A DNA stretch of 64,000 nucleotides from Pedobacter deserti (lineage in GTDB: Bacteria > Bacteroidota > Bacteroidia > Sphingobacteriales > Sphingobacteriaceae), in assembly GCF_024436415.1 (NCBI RefSeq), contig NZ_JAFMZQ010000001.1, positions 2,170,001 to 2,234,000 of the forward strand, in the 5' to 3' direction. The notes below the pieces were generated by a model, which saw only the letters and a list, made by a program, of their open reading frames with translations, was not told the origin of the DNA and ran no database searches. Numbering within the stretch: position 1 is the first letter of the stretch; each line of letters opens with the position of its first letter. Below are positions 1-8,984 of the stretch, piece by piece. Position numbers and translations under genes: made by a program.

Positions 1-15
1 GTAAAAAATATTACT

Positions 16-465
16 ATGACGGCAATAGCAACAGGTAAGCACAACAAGGTAGGCAAATTTAATGCAGAGGCGCCAGAATGGCTTCAGGGTTCGTTTACAA
101 ATTTTGAAAAGATGGACTTCGTCAAAAAGGGAATCACCAAAGATAGTTTGGTGTTGTTTAAGCAGGTTATCGATGTGGACTATGATCACCTGTCGCAGGT
201 GTTAGGAACAACTAAAACTACCTTACATAAAAAGCAGGGCAATGAAACGTTCAGTGCGTCGATAAGCGAGAAAGTCATTGCTCTTATGGATGTTTATCGT
301 TTCGGTTACCAGGTTTTTAGCAACCGCGAGAAGTTCAACAAATGGGTGACGGCGCCCAACCGGTCGCTCGACAATCGGATTCCGCTTGAAGTAATGGATA
401 CCGTTTTCGGGATCGACGAAGTAAAAAATATTATAGGTAGAATCCAACATGGCGTTTATTCCTGA
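16..465 (+). CDS. Xre/MbcA/ParS-type antitoxin of a RES-Xre module
   Basis: 149-residue protein, two bases ahead of a RES-domain gene, which is the standard antitoxin-first order of RES-Xre (MbcTA/ParST-like) systems. The N-terminal half is helical and HTH-like. The C-terminal half carries the DUF2384-type segment (residues about 95-145, with NKWVTAPNRSLDNRIPLEVM), where the family normally reads W...PN..L.g..P.el. Family knowledge: the antitoxin blocks the toxin active site and represses its own promoter. The ATG at 16 is the first in frame, but only 15 upstream bases are visible, so the promoter lies outside the window. Assignment rests on the motif plus the neighbour. Confidence 0.85.
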   Translation: MTAIATGKHNKVGKFNAEAPEWLQGSFTNFEKMDFVKKGITKDSLVLFKQVIDVDYDHLSQVLGTTKTTLHKKQGNETFSASISEKVIALMDVYRFGYQVFSNREKFNKWVTAPNRSLDNRIPLEVMDTVFGIDEVKNIIGRIQHGVYS

Positions 466-467
466 TT

Positions 468-923
468 ATGCTGGTTTATCGTCTATCTAAGACTGAATTT
501 GCGGGTGATCTCGAAGGCATTGGCGCCAAGCTGTACGGCGGGCGCTGGAATAACAAAGGAACAGCCTGCATCTATACTTCTTCCAGCAGAGCTTTGTCTG
601 TTTTGGAATTTGCGTCTAATGTGGAACTTGAATATGTACCTGAAGATTTGAGTATAACAACCTACGAAGTGCCCGATGATCTTTTGGAAGTGTTAAAGGC
701 TAGTCAACTTCCTGAAGATTGGGCTGCTATTCCCACTGCTCAGTCAACTAAAGATCTAGGTAGTAAATATTTTAGCGATCAGCGCGTGCTATGTCTGCGT
801 GTACCATCGGTGGTTGTTCCTGAGGAATTCAATTACCTGATCAATCCGGAGTCCAAGAAGATCAATGGAGTAAAAGTAAGGGGCATATCCAGATTCAAGT
901 TTGACAGTCGCATTAAACTATAG
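468..923 (+). CDS. RES-domain toxin (predicted NAD+-consuming)
   Basis: 151 residues, starting two bases after the antitoxin stop, so the two are co-translated. The RES signature residues are visible: Arg26 in GGRWNNKG, Tyr36 in the IYTSS strand, Glu47 in SVLEFAS and Ser114 in RVPSVVV. Family knowledge: RES toxins degrade NAD+ (MbcT-type) or ADP-ribosylate a target (ParT-type), and act in the cytoplasm. All motif residues are present and the length is normal, so the toxin is probably intact. The next gene is convergent and starts three bases beyond the stop. Confidence 0.88.
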   Translation: MLVYRLSKTEFAGDLEGIGAKLYGGRWNNKGTACIYTSSSRALSVLEFASNVELEYVPEDLSITTYEVPDDLLEVLKASQLPEDWAAIPTAQSTKDLGSKYFSDQRVLCLRVPSVVVPEEFNYLINPESKKINGVKVRGISRFKFDSRIKL

Positions 924-925
924 AG

Positions 926-1276
926 TCACCTTTCAGCCAAATACAGCTTTTTGCCTGATGGCGAATGAATCTCTTCTTCAGAGATGATCTTGAAGGTCAA
1001 GGGCTCGGTGTAGCTGTAGTTTTTCATGATCAGCTTATCGCCTTTGATCTTGTAAGTGCCTTCCGAGGCCATGTCTCCTTCCTCAATGAGTGTTGCTTTG
1101 CCATTTGGCTTCAGCTCGATGCTCATCGCGAGACTACCCCAGCCCCCAGGCAGTGGCTCAAGGCGTTCGCGGTAAATCTTGTCAGATTTTACCGCTATTA
1201 CGCCCTTTTCGCAGGCACTTAAGGTAACAATGAGTATTAAAGGCACGAAAAAGAAAAAGATTTTATGCAGGTTCAT
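926..1276 (-). CDS. small lipoprotein, unknown function
   Basis: 116 residues. The N-terminus is a lipoprotein signal: hydrophobic core from residue 6, then the lipobox LSAC with Cys22. Mature part is about 95 residues, basic-polar, beta-rich in appearance (EGTYKIKGDKLIMKNY), of the kind seen in small lipocalin-like Bacteroidota lipoproteins. No catalytic motif seen. Convergent with the RES toxin. The 215 bases between it and rnhA hold both divergent promoters; only the rnhA one is recognisable. Confidence 0.7.
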   Translation of the reverse strand: MNLHKIFFFFVPLILIVTLSACEKGVIAVKSDKIYRERLEPLPGGWGSLAMSIELKPNGKATLIEEGDMASEGTYKIKGDKLIMKNYSYTEPLTFKIISEEEIHSPSGKKLYLAER

Positions 1277-1448
1277 ATTCAGAATGATTGGTTATGTCGT
1301 TAATTTCCCATCGCAGCATATTTACTTTCGATTTTTCGGAGCCACTCAGGATTTCGGTCGGATTTCACTAGGGCCTAAGCCTCTACGTAAGTCCTAAGAG
1401 AGTCCTTGCTGATAGCGTTACTACGGGTTAATCCAAATATACAAAACT

Positions 1449-1484
1449 TTTGTGTGCGGCCATTTTTTTAAAATGTTAGATTTG
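1449..1484 (+). promoter_or_regulatory. possible Bacteroidota promoter for rnhA
   Basis: TTTG at 1449-1452 and TAGATTTG at 1477-1484 match the -33 and -7 elements. The spacer is 24 bases, a little longer than usual. The -7 box ends only seven bases before the ATG, so the transcript would have almost no leader. Confidence 0.35.
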
Positions 1485-1491
1485 CTGGGAT

Positions 1492-1950
1492 ATGATTGAA
1501 TTGTATACCGATGGTGCGGCAAGCGGAAATCCGGGTCCGGGAGGTTATGGCGTAATACTGCGTTCCGGCAAGCATTACAAAGAACTTAGTGCCGGCTTCA
1601 GGTTAACAACCAACAACAGGATGGAGCTTCTGGCGGTTATTGTTGGGCTCAGCGCACTCAAACAGCCGGGTCAGCAGGTTATCGTCTATTCAGATTCCAA
1701 ATATGTGATCGACTCTGTCGAAAAGAAATGGGTGTTCGGCTGGCTCAAGACAGATTTTAAAGGCAAAAAGAACAGGGACCTCTGGCTTAAGTTTTTGTCG
1801 GTATATAAACTGCACGATGTTAAGTTCGTGTGGGTTAAGGGACACAACAATCACCCGGAAAACGAGCGTTGCGACCAGCTGGCCGTTGCGGCGTCAAAAA
1901 ACAAGGCCGCGCTGGGGGTCGACGCGGCTTTCGAGGCAATGGCAATATAA
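1492..1950 (+). CDS. rnhA: ribonuclease HI
   Basis: 152 residues, the usual RNase HI length. It cleaves the RNA strand of RNA-DNA hybrids in the cytoplasm (R-loops, primer removal). Catalytic carboxylates are in place: Asp7 in YTDGAASGNPG, Glu45 in NNRMELLA, Asp68 in YSDSKYV and Asp128 in NERCDQLA, with His118 in VKGHNNHPEN. No N-terminal hybrid-binding domain, so this is the short bacterial form. ATG at 1492 gives the canonical beginning. The downstream DUF1905 gene begins 11 bases after the stop and is probably co-transcribed. Confidence 0.95.
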   Translation: MIELYTDGAASGNPGPGGYGVILRSGKHYKELSAGFRLTTNNRMELLAVIVGLSALKQPGQQVIVYSDSKYVIDSVEKKWVFGWLKTDFKGKKNRDLWLKFLSVYKLHDVKFVWVKGHNNHPENERCDQLAVAASKNKAALGVDAAFEAMAI

Positions 1951-1961
1951 TCCGAAAAGCG

Positions 1962-2465
1962 ATGGCAGGCAGACAAAACGAATATTCTTTTAAAGCCTCT
2001 ATCGAAATCATTGGCATCAATCCGTACGTGAGCGTACCGGAAGAAATTTTAGCCAGTCTTTTTGCCGATGCAGGCAGGGATAAAAGTCCCATTCCGATAC
2101 GAGGGGCGGTAAATGGCAAACCATATACCCAAACTTTGATGAAGTACCAGGGTGCATGGCGACTGTACATTAACACCATCATGCTTCCTGATTCACCTAA
2201 AAGGATAGGAGAGCGGATAGCGGTAAGTGTTGCATATGATGCTGCCGACCGGACGCTGCCAATGCATCCGGAGTTGGCCAGGGCGCTCAGTGAGAACGCC
2301 GCGGCAACGGCCGCGTTTAATCAGCTCAGCCCCTCATTACAAAAGGAAATTATCAGGTACATCGCTGGCTTAAAAACGGAGCAAAAGGTCCAGGAAAATA
2401 CGCGGAAGGCTGTCGACTTTCTTCTCGGCAAAGGCAGGTTTATCGGCCGCGATCCGAAAAGCTAA
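1962..2465 (+). CDS. DUF1905 / YdeI-OmdA-type protein
   Basis: 167 residues from the ATG at 1962; a longer frame back to 1869 would overlap rnhA and lacks family-like residues. The N-terminal half has DUF1905 features: a substitution of the sugar-barrel type, then RGAVNGKPYTQTLMKYQG and INTIMLPDSPKRIGERIAVSV. The C-terminal half has the helical OmdA/YdeI segment: LARALSENAAATAAFNQLSPS and IRYIAGLKTEQKVQENTRKA. Such proteins are described as bacteriocin-protection or YdeI/OmpD-associated, but no biochemical role is firmly known. Convergent with the SDR gene; 30 bases separate the stops. Confidence 0.8.
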   Translation: MAGRQNEYSFKASIEIIGINPYVSVPEEILASLFADAGRDKSPIPIRGAVNGKPYTQTLMKYQGAWRLYINTIMLPDSPKRIGERIAVSVAYDAADRTLPMHPELARALSENAAATAAFNQLSPSLQKEIIRYIAGLKTEQKVQENTRKAVDFLLGKGRFIGRDPKS

Positions 2466-2495
2466 AAACCGCGGCCGATCAAAACGACTATAACT

Positions 2496-3503
2496 TTAAG
2501 GTTGCCCACCTCCGCCAGCGGCACCGTATACCTGGCCGGTAGCATAACTTGCATCCGTGGCCGCCAGTTGCACGTAAATCGAAGCCAGCTCTGCCGGCTG
2601 TCCCGGTCTGCCCATCGGGGTATCCCCTCCAAAATTCTTTAGCTTTTCCATCGTAGCACCGCCGCTTACCTGCAAGGGTGTCCATATAGGGCCGGGCGCA
2701 ACGCCGTTTACACGTATCCCTTTGGGGCCTAATTGTTTGGCGAGCGACCGCACATAGGCTGTATTTGCTGCTTTGGTTTGCGCATAGTCGAACAGTTCTG
2801 CAGAGGGATCAGAAGCCTGCACGGAGGTCGTGGCAATAATAACCGAGCCCGGCTTTAGGTGTGGAAGTGCAGCTTTAGTGACCCAAAACGGTGCATAAAC
2901 GTTCGTTTTCATTGTTGCATCAAAATCTTCGGAAGAAATGTCCAGGATCGATTCACGCGTTTGTTGCCGGGCTGCATTATTCACAAGAATATCCAAGCCC
3001 CCAAGTTCCTTTACCGCCTGATCTACCAGCCGTTTGCAAAACGATTCATCTCTAAGGTCGCCCGGAATGGCCACCGCACGGCGACCTTCTTTCTTAATCA
3101 GTGCGATTACTTCGCGGGCATCCTGTTCTTCCGCAGGCAGGTAGTTAATCGCTACATCAGCACCTTCCCTGGCATAGGCAATCGCGGCTGCGCGGCCCAT
3201 CCCTGAGTCGCCCCCCGTAATCAATGCTTTTCTGCCAGTAAGTCGCCCCGAGCCTTTGTAACTCGTTTCGCCATGATCAGGCCTGGGATCCATTTGAGAG
3301 GCTAATCCTGGCCATGCTTGTTTCTGTTCCTTAAATGGAGGTCGCGGGTACTTCGATAAGGGGTCTTCTATCGCCGGTGCCAGCGAGTAAGCACCCAGAC
3401 TTGCAGCCGATCCCAGCACGGGACTCGAGGCGGCCGCAACAATACCCAATCCCAAACCGCCGATAGCCTGGCGCCGGCTCATCTTGTTCTCTGTGTTTTC
3501 CAT
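2496..3503 (-). CDS. SDR oxidoreductase with Tat-type signal (GSP39-like)
   Basis: 335 residues. The N-terminus carries a twin-arginine-like signal (MSRRQAIGGLGLG, Arg10-Arg11, then an alanine-rich hydrophobic stretch to about residue 35), suggesting export. The rest is a classical short-chain dehydrogenase: cofactor loop TGGDSGMG at 96-103, NNAA at 175-178, catalytic Ser227, Tyr240 and Lys244 (YAQTK). The preceding KQAWPG...MDPRPDHGE stretch is typical of the general-stress-protein-39 subgroup. Substrate unknown. The ATG at residue 8 would also preserve the signal. It is transcribed away from its histidine-kinase neighbour's 3' end, with 79 bases between. Confidence 0.85.
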   Translation of the reverse strand: MENTENKMSRRQAIGGLGLGIVAAASSPVLGSAASLGAYSLAPAIEDPLSKYPRPPFKEQKQAWPGLASQMDPRPDHGETSYKGSGRLTGRKALITGGDSGMGRAAAIAYAREGADVAINYLPAEEQDAREVIALIKKEGRRAVAIPGDLRDESFCKRLVDQAVKELGGLDILVNNAARQQTRESILDISSEDFDATMKTNVYAPFWVTKAALPHLKPGSVIIATTSVQASDPSAELFDYAQTKAANTAYVRSLAKQLGPKGIRVNGVAPGPIWTPLQVSGGATMEKLKNFGGDTPMGRPGQPAELASIYVQLAATDASYATGQVYGAAGGGGQP

Positions 3504-3582
3504 AACGCACTGTTAAGATCAATGTTACATAAGTATCTCTCTCAACATCGGTCGACAAAGGAAAGTTTAGTTTTTGTTCAGG

Positions 3583-4653
3583 TTAAGGGGCTTCCCGCGG
3601 AATTTCGATATAAAAAGTGGTGCCATTACCTTCTTCACTTTCAAACCATATCGTTCCCTTGTGCCATTCCACAATATTTTTAACCACGCTCATGCCCAGT
3701 CCGGTAGAAGCTTCTCCCTGAAGTCCCGGCCGTCCTGCCGAAGTATACTGATCGAATAAGACCGCATGGTGTTTTTTAGGGATACCTATGCCATTGTCAG
3801 ATACCGTAAACAGCACGGAATCCCCTTTGTCTTCTACCTTAAAGGCAATGATCCCGTTTTCGGTGGTAAACTTAAGGGCATTACTCATCAGGTTATTGAT
3901 CACCTGCATAAATTTGGATTCGTCAATGCTGAGATGTACCCTTTTGGGCGAGGCATTGAACGTGATCGTACGTTTGATCTTCCTCTCCGCGTTCTTCGCT
4001 TCTTCAATATACTCGGCAACCTTACGGGCTACGTCAACCCGTTTTTTAGTAAGTACCACATTGGCAGTTTCCAGAAATTCGCGACTGGTTAAGTCGCGGA
4101 TCAGTTCTACGGCCTCCCGGTTTATCTGCATCACATGATCTACCAGCTTGTTGTGGGTTTCGCCCAGCACGTCCGACTTCAGTTTGCTGCTCAGTGTTCT
4201 GGCTATGCTCAACGAACCTGCAAGTTCATGCGCAAGAATGTTCAGAATGGAGTTCTTTTTATTCGCGTATTTGGCAAAGGTATGCTCATTGATAAGTTCG
4301 GCTGTAACGTCTATGATATGGCAGTGAATGAAAGTTCGACCCTCGCTGTCCGTATACATGGAGGGCATAGCCCGCACCCATTGCAGCCTTTCATTTTCGT
4401 GAGCTATCCGAAGATGTATCTCTTTTTTCAACGTGCCCTGCAGGAGGTCGTCAAAGCACTTCCGAGCATATTCATGGTCATCAGCATGCACAAAGTCCCA
4501 GAGCTTCCCCGGTATTTCTGCCTCCTCACAACCTGGGAATAATATGCTGAAAGCGCGGTTTTTATAAATGATTTCCTTGTTCCCAATGTCGAATATGAAA
4601 GTAGCAATGCCCGATTCGTCAGTAAGGGATTTGAAATGAGGAGACTGTATCAT
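3583..4653 (-). CDS. PAS-domain sensor histidine kinase
   Basis: 356 residues, no transmembrane segment, so a soluble cytoplasmic sensor. PAS domain at about 10-125, then HisKA with the phospho-accepting His142 (AHELAGSLSI, unusual in lacking the common HELRTPL form), and a HATPase with N box NNLMSNALKFT, G1 DNGIGIPK and G2 TGLGMSVVKN. No receiver domain and no response-regulator gene beside it, so it is an orphan kinase. The gene to its left is the SDR; DUF2071 follows on the same strand 31 bases upstream. Confidence 0.9.
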   Translation of the reverse strand: MIQSPHFKSLTDESGIATFIFDIGNKEIIYKNRAFSILFPGCEEAEIPGKLWDFVHADDHEYARKCFDDLLQGTLKKEIHLRIAHENERLQWVRAMPSMYTDSEGRTFIHCHIIDVTAELINEHTFAKYANKKNSILNILAHELAGSLSIARTLSSKLKSDVLGETHNKLVDHVMQINREAVELIRDLTSREFLETANVVLTKKRVDVARKVAEYIEEAKNAERKIKRTITFNASPKRVHLSIDESKFMQVINNLMSNALKFTTENGIIAFKVEDKGDSVLFTVSDNGIGIPKKHHAVLFDQYTSAGRPGLQGEASTGLGMSVVKNIVEWHKGTIWFESEEGNGTTFYIEIPREAP

Positions 4654-4683
4654 CGTTTTATTTCTAATAACAAGTACATGGGG

Positions 4684-5400
4684 TTATGGTTTTACACCCC
4701 ATAGTAATACCGTTACCCGATCTGCATAATGCACCAAGTGCGGGCCATCAGTTTTGTCGGTGCCCACCAGTGGATACCCGGTGATCTGCGCATGGAGCGA
4801 AACGTTTCGAATTGGCCAGGGTTTATGATGTATGTCGAGCCGGTAAAGGCTGCCGGCCCGCTGCTCAAATAGCGCATGACGTTCCGTAAGCCAGTAGTCG
4901 AGGGCAGTTTTCGAGGTAATCGGAGGGCCAACTTTGTACGAACACAGAAACGACAGGTTCCGTTTTAAGTTTCTGGAACTATATTTTTCGTGGTCCCTTT
5001 TTATAGCCGACTTGAAATAGGGAAGCCCAAGGAGTAGCCGCGCCATTAGGGCGGGAACCAGTTTCTCAGCCTCGATAGATAAAAAATAGATGCCGGGAAT
5101 GCCGTCCTTAATCACGTAGGTGCGCAGGTTCAGCTCATGAAAATCAGAGATCAGCGGAAAAGGCGGCAGGAATCTCGGACGCAGATTTTTTACGCTGAAG
5201 GCCACAAAGGAAATCCAGGCATCTCCATGTATCGTGTCAATCGTCAATCCTTCGGGCACAAACGGACGAAGCGCGGGCAAGGGAAGCTTCCAGTGCAGAA
5301 AGAGGTTTTGGTGCCATTCCTGGTAATGCTTCCATGCCTCCTCAGGCAAGTCGTACTGCCGGTGGGAAGTTGTGCTTAGAATGTCTGCAATTGTACTCAT
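4684..5400 (-). CDS. YqjF/DUF2071 family protein
   Basis: 238 residues. The opening EEAWKHYQEWHQNLFLHWKL and LRPFVPEGLTIDTIHGDAWIS, then NLRTYVIKDGIPGIYFLSIEA, are hallmarks of the YqjF-like uncharacterised family (COG3361 type). Full family length and a single ATG start. No signal peptide. Function unknown; the fold is related to acetoacetate-decarboxylase-like barrels, by recollection. It lies upstream of, and on the same strand as, the PAS kinase, so both could share a transcript starting in the 117-base gap at 5401-5517. Confidence 0.82.
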   Translation of the reverse strand: MSTIADILSTTSHRQYDLPEEAWKHYQEWHQNLFLHWKLPLPALRPFVPEGLTIDTIHGDAWISFVAFSVKNLRPRFLPPFPLISDFHELNLRTYVIKDGIPGIYFLSIEAEKLVPALMARLLLGLPYFKSAIKRDHEKYSSRNLKRNLSFLCSYKVGPPITSKTALDYWLTERHALFEQRAGSLYRLDIHHKPWPIRNVSLHAQITGYPLVGTDKTDGPHLVHYADRVTVLLWGVKP

Positions 5401-5517
5401 TGCTATAATCGCCTAGGTTTATTCACAAATAGATAAGCCCATCTCTAGCTGTTTTGTTTTACACTGGCCCGCTAAGCCTTATTAAACTTCTTTTCCGCGT
5501 TTACGGTATAAAATTTG

Positions 5518-8500
5518 ATGGTTCCGAGGATAATTATGCGCGAACACCTACCATTTTTTCAGGGAGGCGGACAGCTCGGTGAATTAATCCGCAACAAAGA
5601 CTGGTCTGCCACAAACTTAAACTCGCCCGAAACCTGGCCCGAGAGCCTTCGTTCGGCGGTGGCCATTGCCTTAAATTCTGGATTTCCAATTGCCATTTAT
5701 TGGGGCACAGCGTTTACTTTGCTGTACAATGATGCCTGGAGCAGTATACCTGGGCAGAAGCATCCGTGGTCGCTAGGCAGGCCAGGTGCAGAAGTGTGGC
5801 CAGAAATATGGGAAGGTTTGAAAGAGGAGTTTGAAAGCGTTTTGCATCAGGGTCAGTCTTACCGCCGACCAGATGCCCCGCTTTATATGCATCGGTACGG
5901 TTACACCGAGGAGTGTTATTTTGATTATTCGCTTTCGCCTATCATGGCGCCCGATGGTACTGTCGGCGGTGTTTTCAACGCGGTTATTGAAACATCCTAC
6001 CGGGTGATCAACGAGCGGAGGGCGGGCATCCGCAACGCATTTTTAGCGCAGCTGACCGGTTCTACGTCTCTGGCAATGGCGCGTCAAACGATTTTTCAGC
6101 TTCTGGAAAGCGCTGTGCTCGACATCTCGTTTTATGCATATTATAGCTTTGACACTGTAAATGAAGCGTATGAACTCTCGGGAAGCAGTCGCCTGAATGA
6201 TCTTCAGCTGGCACAAGTTAGTCGCCTGTTGTCTGGCTACGATGGTTCAAATGAAATCCATCTCGAAAATCTTGATACCACGCTCTCCACACCGGTAATC
6301 TCTCACTGGCCGGAACCTGTAGCCGAAGCGGTGGTGCTTCCGGTACACACTGCTGAAGCTTCTGTAAAAGGATATATGGTGCTTGGCGCTTCCGCACGTA
6401 AGCGGGTCGACGAGGATTACCGTCAGTTCTTTGCAGCAACGGCGGCCAATACAGGCAGTATTTTGAACAATGCGTATACAGCCGAACTTGCAGTGGCTTA
6501 TCAGAAAGAACTGATGCTTAACGCGGAGCTTTACGAAGAGCAGCAGGCTTTAAACGAAGAGATCACCGCTTCCAACGAAGAGCTCGCGAGCACCAATGAG
6601 GAACTTGTTGCCCTGAACGAAGAGCTGGCAGCCACGAACGAAGAGCTTAATGAAACGCAAGCCGAACTGCATCAAACGCTCGACAAGCTCAGCGAAAGCG
6701 AGTATCGTTTCAGCAACCTGATCAGCGAGGCTTCTACAGGCATTGTGTTGCTAACCGGGCCAGAACTGCTTGTCGACGTGGTGAATGAAGCTTTTGCCGG
6801 ATTAATTGGGAAGGAGGAAGGTGAGCTCCTGAAAAAGCCGCTGTTCGAGGTGCTCTCCGAAAATAGCGCCGGTCTCCGCACCATCGTCGAGTCGGTGTTA
6901 CAAACCAATGAGCCGGTACATCTTTACGAACAGTACTATCCTTTAGTGATGGATGACAAGCCTGTTGAGCGTTTTTTGAACATCATCTGCCAGCCATACA
7001 TAGAAGCGGGCGAGGGTATTACAGGCATCATTGTGCTTTGCCAGGACGTAACCGAGCAGGTGCAGGTACGTCATCGTGCCGAAGCTACCGAACGGAAGTT
7101 TCAGTTTATGCTCAATGCCATACCCCAGCAGGTGTGGACAACCACTCCGGATGGTCAGCTTAATTACGTAAACCAGGTGGTCACCGAGGATTTCGGTTAC
7201 CCCGCAGATGTGGTTGTAGGCAACGGATGGCAAACTTTTATTCACCCCGACGATCTGCCGGGGTGTCTGCTCGCCTGGCAAAGCGCCTTAACTACCGGCG
7301 AGGAGTACACCGCAGAATTTCGCCTGCGTTTTGCAGATGCGGAATACTACTGGCATCTTTCAAGAGCGGTGCCCCTGAAGGAAAAGGACGAGATTGTGCT
7401 ATGGCTGGGCACCAACACCAATATAGAGATACAGAAGCAGAACGAGCAACGTAAGGACGAATTTTTGTCCATCGCCAGTCACGAGTTAAAAACGCCGCTT
7501 ACCGGTATCAAGGCCTTCAACCAGTTGCTGCGCAAGGCGGCGAACCCTGAACGCGCCGCTTCCTATGTCGAAAAGGCAGCAGAAAATATCCAAAGGCTTG
7601 AAAAGCTGATCAATGATCTGCTGGACGTTACGAAGATTAATGCCGGTAAACTAAGTTACGACCTGCAGAACTTCAATTTCTCGGAGATGCTGCGTGAGGC
7701 GGTGGAAACTTTCCAGCTTACCACGTCCAGCCACGAAATTGTGCTAACACAGCCGGCTCAGGTGATCGTGAATGGCGACCGCATGCGGCTGGAACAGGTC
7801 ATCAACAACTTCCTGAGCAATGCTACCAAGTACTCGCCGGATTCCGATAAGGTGGTCGTGAAAAGCGAAATCTCAGGACAGGGTCTTATCGTGTCGGTGC
7901 AGGACTTTGGTATCGGCATTGAAGCGCAGCATATACAACGCTTGTTCGACCGTTATTACCGGGTCGACAATACCAGAATGCGTTTTGACGGACTGGGTCT
8001 TGGCTTGTTTATCTCTTCGGAAATCCTGAAACGACATATGGGTACCTTCTGGATTGAAAGCGAGCCCGGGAAGGGTTCGGTATTTTATTTCAGACTACCG
8101 CTCGAAAGCCTTGAGCTTGATTATCAGCCGGTGATACAAACCGATCAATATTATAAAGATCCGCATATCACCATTTTGCGGACAGAAGGTTCAGATTATC
8201 TGGAGGTCGACTGGACAGGCTTTCAAACGGTAGATACCGTGAAGGCAGGGGGCATGCGCATGCTGGAGATGCTGAAAGCGAATGGGGTAGCAAAGGTGGT
8301 CAACGATAATTCCCATGTGCTGGGTTCCTGGTCGGAAGCGGCCGACTGGGCCGGGGAGGAGTGGTTCCCGATGATGGCAGAGGCAGGGTTGCGCTATTTT
8401 GCCTGGGTATACTCACCCAGTGTATTTAGCCGCTTATCCGCAGAAAAGGCGGTCGCCGTAAAAGAAGGCGCTGCTACGGTACAATTTTTTACCTCTACAG

Positions 8501-8532
8501 AGGAGGCGATAAAATGGCTTGAAAGTTTGTGA
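5518..8532 (+). CDS. multi-PAS sensor histidine kinase with SpoIIAA-like C-terminal domain
   Basis: About 1004 residues, cytoplasmic. Order: an N-terminal PAS-like segment (1-165), a GAF-like segment (about 170-320), a heptad coiled coil built of repeated NEELxxxNEEL units (about 330-392), two PAS domains (about 393-520 and 521-645), HisKA with His655 (ASHELKTPLTG), and HATPase (NNFLSNATKYS, DFGIGIEAQ, GLGLGLFISS). After the kinase core, residues about 880-1004 form an extra domain with DNSHVLGSWSEAADW and YFAWVYSPSVFSRLSAEKA. I recognise this as resembling stand-alone SpoIIAA/STAS-like Bacteroidota proteins. No receiver domain. Its 3' end overlaps the convergent DUF1810 gene by 38 bases. ATG at 5518 chosen over the adjacent TTG. 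Confidence 0.88.
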   Translation: MVPRIIMREHLPFFQGGGQLGELIRNKDWSATNLNSPETWPESLRSAVAIALNSGFPIAIYWGTAFTLLYNDAWSSIPGQKHPWSLGRPGAEVWPEIWEGLKEEFESVLHQGQSYRRPDAPLYMHRYGYTEECYFDYSLSPIMAPDGTVGGVFNAVIETSYRVINERRAGIRNAFLAQLTGSTSLAMARQTIFQLLESAVLDISFYAYYSFDTVNEAYELSGSSRLNDLQLAQVSRLLSGYDGSNEIHLENLDTTLSTPVISHWPEPVAEAVVLPVHTAEASVKGYMVLGASARKRVDEDYRQFFAATAANTGSILNNAYTAELAVAYQKELMLNAELYEEQQALNEEITASNEELASTNEELVALNEELAATNEELNETQAELHQTLDKLSESEYRFSNLISEASTGIVLLTGPELLVDVVNEAFAGLIGKEEGELLKKPLFEVLSENSAGLRTIVESVLQTNEPVHLYEQYYPLVMDDKPVERFLNIICQPYIEAGEGITGIIVLCQDVTEQVQVRHRAEATERKFQFMLNAIPQQVWTTTPDGQLNYVNQVVTEDFGYPADVVVGNGWQTFIHPDDLPGCLLAWQSALTTGEEYTAEFRLRFADAEYYWHLSRAVPLKEKDEIVLWLGTNTNIEIQKQNEQRKDEFLSIASHELKTPLTGIKAFNQLLRKAANPERAASYVEKAAENIQRLEKLINDLLDVTKINAGKLSYDLQNFNFSEMLREAVETFQLTTSSHEIVLTQPAQVIVNGDRMRLEQVINNFLSNATKYSPDSDKVVVKSEISGQGLIVSVQDFGIGIEAQHIQRLFDRYYRVDNTRMRFDGLGLGLFISSEILKRHMGTFWIESEPGKGSVFYFRLPLESLELDYQPVIQTDQYYKDPHITILRTEGSDYLEVDWTGFQTVDTVKAGGMRMLEMLKANGVAKVVNDNSHVLGSWSEAADWAGEEWFPMMAEAGLRYFAWVYSPSVFSRLSAEKAVAVKEGAATVQFFTSTEEAIKWLESL

Positions 8533-8947
8533 GAAGTGCAATCGTTTTTTCGTCCTTCTGCCCGTTAAAAAACTTATCGAGTACCTGTTGAAATACAGGA
8601 TCTGCGCCTTCTACAAGCGAGAAAAGCGTCATGGATGAGCGCAGTTTCAGGTCGTCGGGCGAACCGAATACAGAATGGGCATTGTTGGCATCAAGTTCCA
8701 GCAATGCCCTGCTTATTTGAAGCAGGCGCATGCCAAGCACAGGGTGCTCAAGGTAATCTTTAGCCTCTCCCAGATCACGAATGGCATAATGGATGGAGGT
8801 GTCCGTTTTGCCAAGTCCGAGTACCTGCGGAAAGATATACCACATCCAGTGCGTTCGCTTACGGCCATCCTGCACTTCCCGCAGTGCGGTGTCATAGCTG
8901 CCCTGCTGTGCGCTGATAAATCGGGATAAGTTGTTAGGGTCAGACAT
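8495..8947 (-). CDS. DUF1810 family protein
   Basis: 150 residues from the ATG at 8947. The extra upstream in-frame residues include no family sequence. Family features: LSRFISAQQGSYDTALREVQ, HWMWYIFPQ, GLGKTDTSIHYAI and HPVLGMRLL. Small cytoplasmic protein, function unknown; sometimes labelled calpastatin by automated annotation, without biochemical support. The tail overlaps the convergent kinase gene. Upstream lies a divergent TlpA gene, sharing the 93-base intergenic region. Confidence 0.87.
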   Translation of the reverse strand: MSDPNNLSRFISAQQGSYDTALREVQDGRKRTHWMWYIFPQVLGLGKTDTSIHYAIRDLGEAKDYLEHPVLGMRLLQISRALLELDANNAHSVFGSPDDLKLRSSMTLFSLVEGADPVFQQVLDKFFNGQKDEKTIALLTNFQAILSPPL

Positions 8948-8984
8948 ATTTGTCGTTTTGATTTGTAAACATTTGCAGTGCATT

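Noticed and set aside
1..433. Same 13 bases at 1-13 and 421-433 (GTAAAAAATATTA)
   Set aside because: AT-rich, short, and one copy is coding; compatible with chance, though a former tandem antitoxin copy outside the window cannot be excluded.
2443..2478. Inverted repeat TCGGCCGCG / CGCGGCCGA at the end of the DUF1905 gene
   Set aside because: Long loop and no T run; too weak to call a terminator.
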